From Antedon bifida (taxonomy: Eukaryota > Echinodermata > Crinoidea > Comatulida > Antedonidae): a DNA stretch of 64,000 bases. A program made the position numbers and the translations under genes. Positions within the stretch are counted from its first letter, which is position 1. Each line of letters starts with the position of its first letter. The stretch covers positions 23,002,001-23,066,000 of the forward strand of contig OY727097.1 of NCBI GenBank assembly GCA_963402885.1, given 5' to 3'. Under the pieces are notes generated by a model, which saw nothing but the letters and a program-made list of their open reading frames with translations, did no database searches and was not told the DNA's origin. Of this stretch, positions 61,511 to 64,000 are shown piece by piece.

Positions 61511-62207
61511 TATCATACATCATAATAAAGTTATTAATGTTAATCAGTAACTGTTTTCTAAATCAATTAATAACATTCATTTTTATTCTCTAATGAAATT
61601 AACAAGTGACAGTCAACACACATTCACCACATTTATGAAACGAATAAAGTTGTGAAAACTGATTCAGAGAGGCACAGGATGAACTACAGTATCTCTCTAA
61701 ACAGGAACTCTCTCTATGGTTCAAATTGACACCACTGTTATAGTTTTCTGAATCAAAAATTATTGTATAATGTATTACAACAAAGGTGGGCATTTTCAAT
61801 ACCGCCTGGTATTTCATGCACCATTGACTTCACAAATGCTTTGATAATAGAAATATCTTGGGTACAATTTATGGTTCACTGGGTAAAAGTAAAAAGTCAG
61901 CCATACTTTTACAGGAACAAATCATTTTTATTAACCAAACTAGAAATGACAATTACAGAAACCTAATGATTATTTTTGCCTGTTAGTGTTCTTAGTTAAT
62001 TTTTGTTCATTAAAAATAAAAAAAGCTTAAATTCAGTACTATTATTAGATTGTCTGATTTTGAGGGGGTTGGGGTTGGAAATATAATTTAAATAAGCCCA
62101 AATGACGGTTTATTCAGGTATCCTAATAAAACATATAAACTTAATACCATCATGTTGCTCAAATTTTTAAGGAATAACACATTGCTGGAAATTTTCAAAT
62201 GACTTAC

Positions 62208-62234
62208 CTTATCTGAAGCAGATATGCTATTCAT
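62208..62234 (-). CDS. Second copy of kinase first exon b (orphan)
   Basis: Encodes MNSISASDK with an intact GTAAGT donor, identical to 28950-28976 together with about 200 surrounding bases and the upstream ORF. No kinase exon follows it on the minus strand; the next coding exon downstream is exon 1 of the NLR gene. It is either a duplicated promoter and exon without its gene body, or the allele of the first copy. Confidence 0.6.
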
Positions 62235-63181
62235 GTTGGTAGTTACCAGTGGGCGGTGAAGCCCGTCACCATAACCTCTTCAGCTGGTCTGATGATGTTT
62301 ACTCCTTGTCAGGCCTAGAGTTTGTATTTAGCTTGACCAGCGGTTATAATCTTGTCAGACTATCCCAAATAAACTGATTGTGAGATTTAAATCTGCAGGA
62401 ATAACACATGATGTATTTAGTATAATTACTCAACAGGAATTTGTAATATTATATACTGTATAACATTTAACAACATGTTAAATGTAATACTGTCATACAC
62501 ATACCTTTGTACTTAATAGCAATTTTGATCTTCCTTTAGCAAATTTGCTGTGGTTAATCAATTAAAGGCTCAATTTTAGTACATTACCTCAGTGTTCACT
62601 GTCTAGTAAAAACCACTTTGAGCTTGCTAACAGGGTCTTCCTTTGTGTGTGAAAATTAACACCATTTCCACCAGACGATAATTGATAGTTTTTTGTTATG
62701 TTTCAGAACAAAATGGAATAACTACCTGTATGTAACTTCATCTAAAAAAGCTAAGCTACTGATTGTACAACAGAAAAATAATGATATAAACCAATTCCTG
62801 CTTGAGTTTAGAAATATAATCCCAATTGTTCAGATATTTGTTTAGCTAGCATTGTGATTCAGAGAAACAGCTAGGAAGGACAGTATGAACATTCTTCACT
62901 TGCTATCTACAGTTGGTAATATTGAAATACATTATATTATACTGAAAAGAAACTAATTTTATTGCAAAACAAAATCTTTCAGATTCGGTTCATAAACATT
63001 ACTGTACTTTATGTTTTAAACTAGAAATTTAGAGTTTTGATTGGTATTTCTGTTCTTTATTATTTATGCAAAGTGCCGATTTAGATTATTTTAAACAGAA
63101 ATACATTTATTTGTCCACATCTTTTTAAATAAGTTTTCTTTTAAATCTTTCTAGTTTGATCCTACAATTGCTATGACAATA

Positions 63182-64000
63182 CAGGGATGTCACCAGCATG
63201 TCATGAGAGTGGTGGTCGCTCCCCAAGTTGTAAATTACTCGGAAGCATTTAACTATTATTAATCGTAATCATTTTTTCATTGTGTTTTTTTATCTACTCG
63301 ACTCGACGGCGAATATTATAAATTAATAGAAATTTCCCACAGTAGAGGCCTGATGGCACCACACGGTGAACCACAATGAACTAGTAGGCTTAGGCCAACT
63401 TCTAAAAATAAAACGTCCAGTCGATCCAGAAACGATGCCGACAACAAAAGATTGTTAACATTCTAAGTATAGTATCGGAACGTCCATCGCGCACACAGAA
63501 AAAGATCGTGTACCTAGATTTTGTGTCACATGATATGAAATGCGATACTCTCTCTAAATTAACTGTTCCCACTACACCACCACACGTAGCACATTTTTTC
63601 ACTCAAAATTAATTATGGTCGGGGTTAGCTAGCTACAGAATACTAGGGCCATTTTCTTTACACAGTGACATGTCGTAATAATTGAATAGGTCTAGGCCTA
63701 TGTTAAATCTTGACATGGAATATTGATTTTGTATATATTTTTTTATGTTTACGTCAGCATATTTATAATTCGCAAAGGTAGGATTAAATAATTTAGCGTA
63801 AGCCTAGGCTGCCGAAACTAGACTCTACTCCGATGTCGTTTCAGCGCACGATGTCGTCTCGTCCGGCTAAATTAGGCTAACCACCAAAATGTGTCGTCTC
63901 CTACTAGGCCGATTTTAATTAGTGAATAGTACATTGTTAATTTGCATTGACCATGCGTTTTCTAAAGGTGATGACAATGTTGTTTATGAACCCTACGAAC
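63182..64000. mobile_element. Non-autonomous TIR element (copy 2, cut by window end)
   Basis: Starts CAGGGATGTCACCAGCATGT, a fuller terminal repeat than copy 1. It continues with the same internal sequence (GACTCGACGGCGAATATTAT etc.) and leaves the window before its right end. Confidence 0.6.

Larger units (their letters stand above)
57435..64000 (+). repeat. Large direct duplication, copy 2 (runs off the window)
   Basis: Same orientation as 24196-30730, offset about 33.2 kb. It contains copies of both RTE-tailed SINEs, the TTGTCCCCC MITE (61190-61510), kinase first exon b (62208-62234) and the start of the TIR element (63182). Differences include a 16-bp segment present near 58660 and absent in copy 1, a shorter gap near 59058, and a 30-odd-base insertion near 63330. 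Confidence 0.93.

Overview
Eukaryotic nuclear DNA, AT-rich and intron-rich, crowded with small DNA transposons, SINEs and 5'-truncated LINEs. The animal-type genes (a GCK-III kinase, DNA polymerase alpha, a NACHT-LRR protein), the frequent TAGGCCTAGG-like words and SINE/RTE tails of the kind seen in marine invertebrates suggest a marine invertebrate deuterostome. An echinoderm is my best guess, but that is inference, not proof.

Three host genes can be built exon by exon with GT-AG borders and matching phases. (1) Minus strand, 3125-28976: a complete GCK-III STE20-family kinase (STK24/25/26, MST3 type). It has eight coding exons in the main form (423 aa) and two alternative first coding exons, at 23426-23515 and 28950-28976. 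(2) Plus strand, 37224-41208: the first eight coding exons (288 aa) of the DNA polymerase alpha catalytic subunit POLA1, arranged head to head with the kinase. The exonuclease-like and polymerase domains are not in the window. (3) Minus strand, 43772-55823: a NACHT-LRR (NLR-like) gene. Its NACHT and LRR parts lie in one long 3' exon. Three small upstream exons fit in phase and would add a short outside tail, one transmembrane helix and a cysteine-rich juxtamembrane segment, giving a 925-aa predicted membrane-anchored NLR.

Large-scale structure: 24196-30730 recurs in the same orientation at 57435-64000 with few substitutions and several indels, and runs off the window end. The offset is about 33.2 kb, which is what a direct tandem duplication of the unit 24196-57434 would produce. 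An unmerged second haplotype in the assembly would look the same. The repeated part carries the kinase's distal promoter and first exon, so a second copy of that promoter now sits upstream of, and on the same strand as, the NLR gene. The missing POLA1 exons may lie beyond the window, after the second copy.

The rest is introns and intergenic DNA. The clearest mobile elements are a Helentron-like tandem pair (31366-34533) that split a LINE reading frame cleanly; a piggyBac-like non-autonomous element (46398-47417); a hAT MITE with a perfect 8-bp target duplication (54773-55085); a roughly 1-kb TIR element shared by both duplication copies; a TGACGCAC-rich MITE (35002-35357); several TA-flanked MITEs; tRNA-headed SINEs; and a Penelope-like fragment with a hammerhead-ribozyme-like core (6295-6331). 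I recognised no retrovirus, LTR retrotransposon, Polinton, CRISPR array, rRNA gene or genuine tRNA gene.
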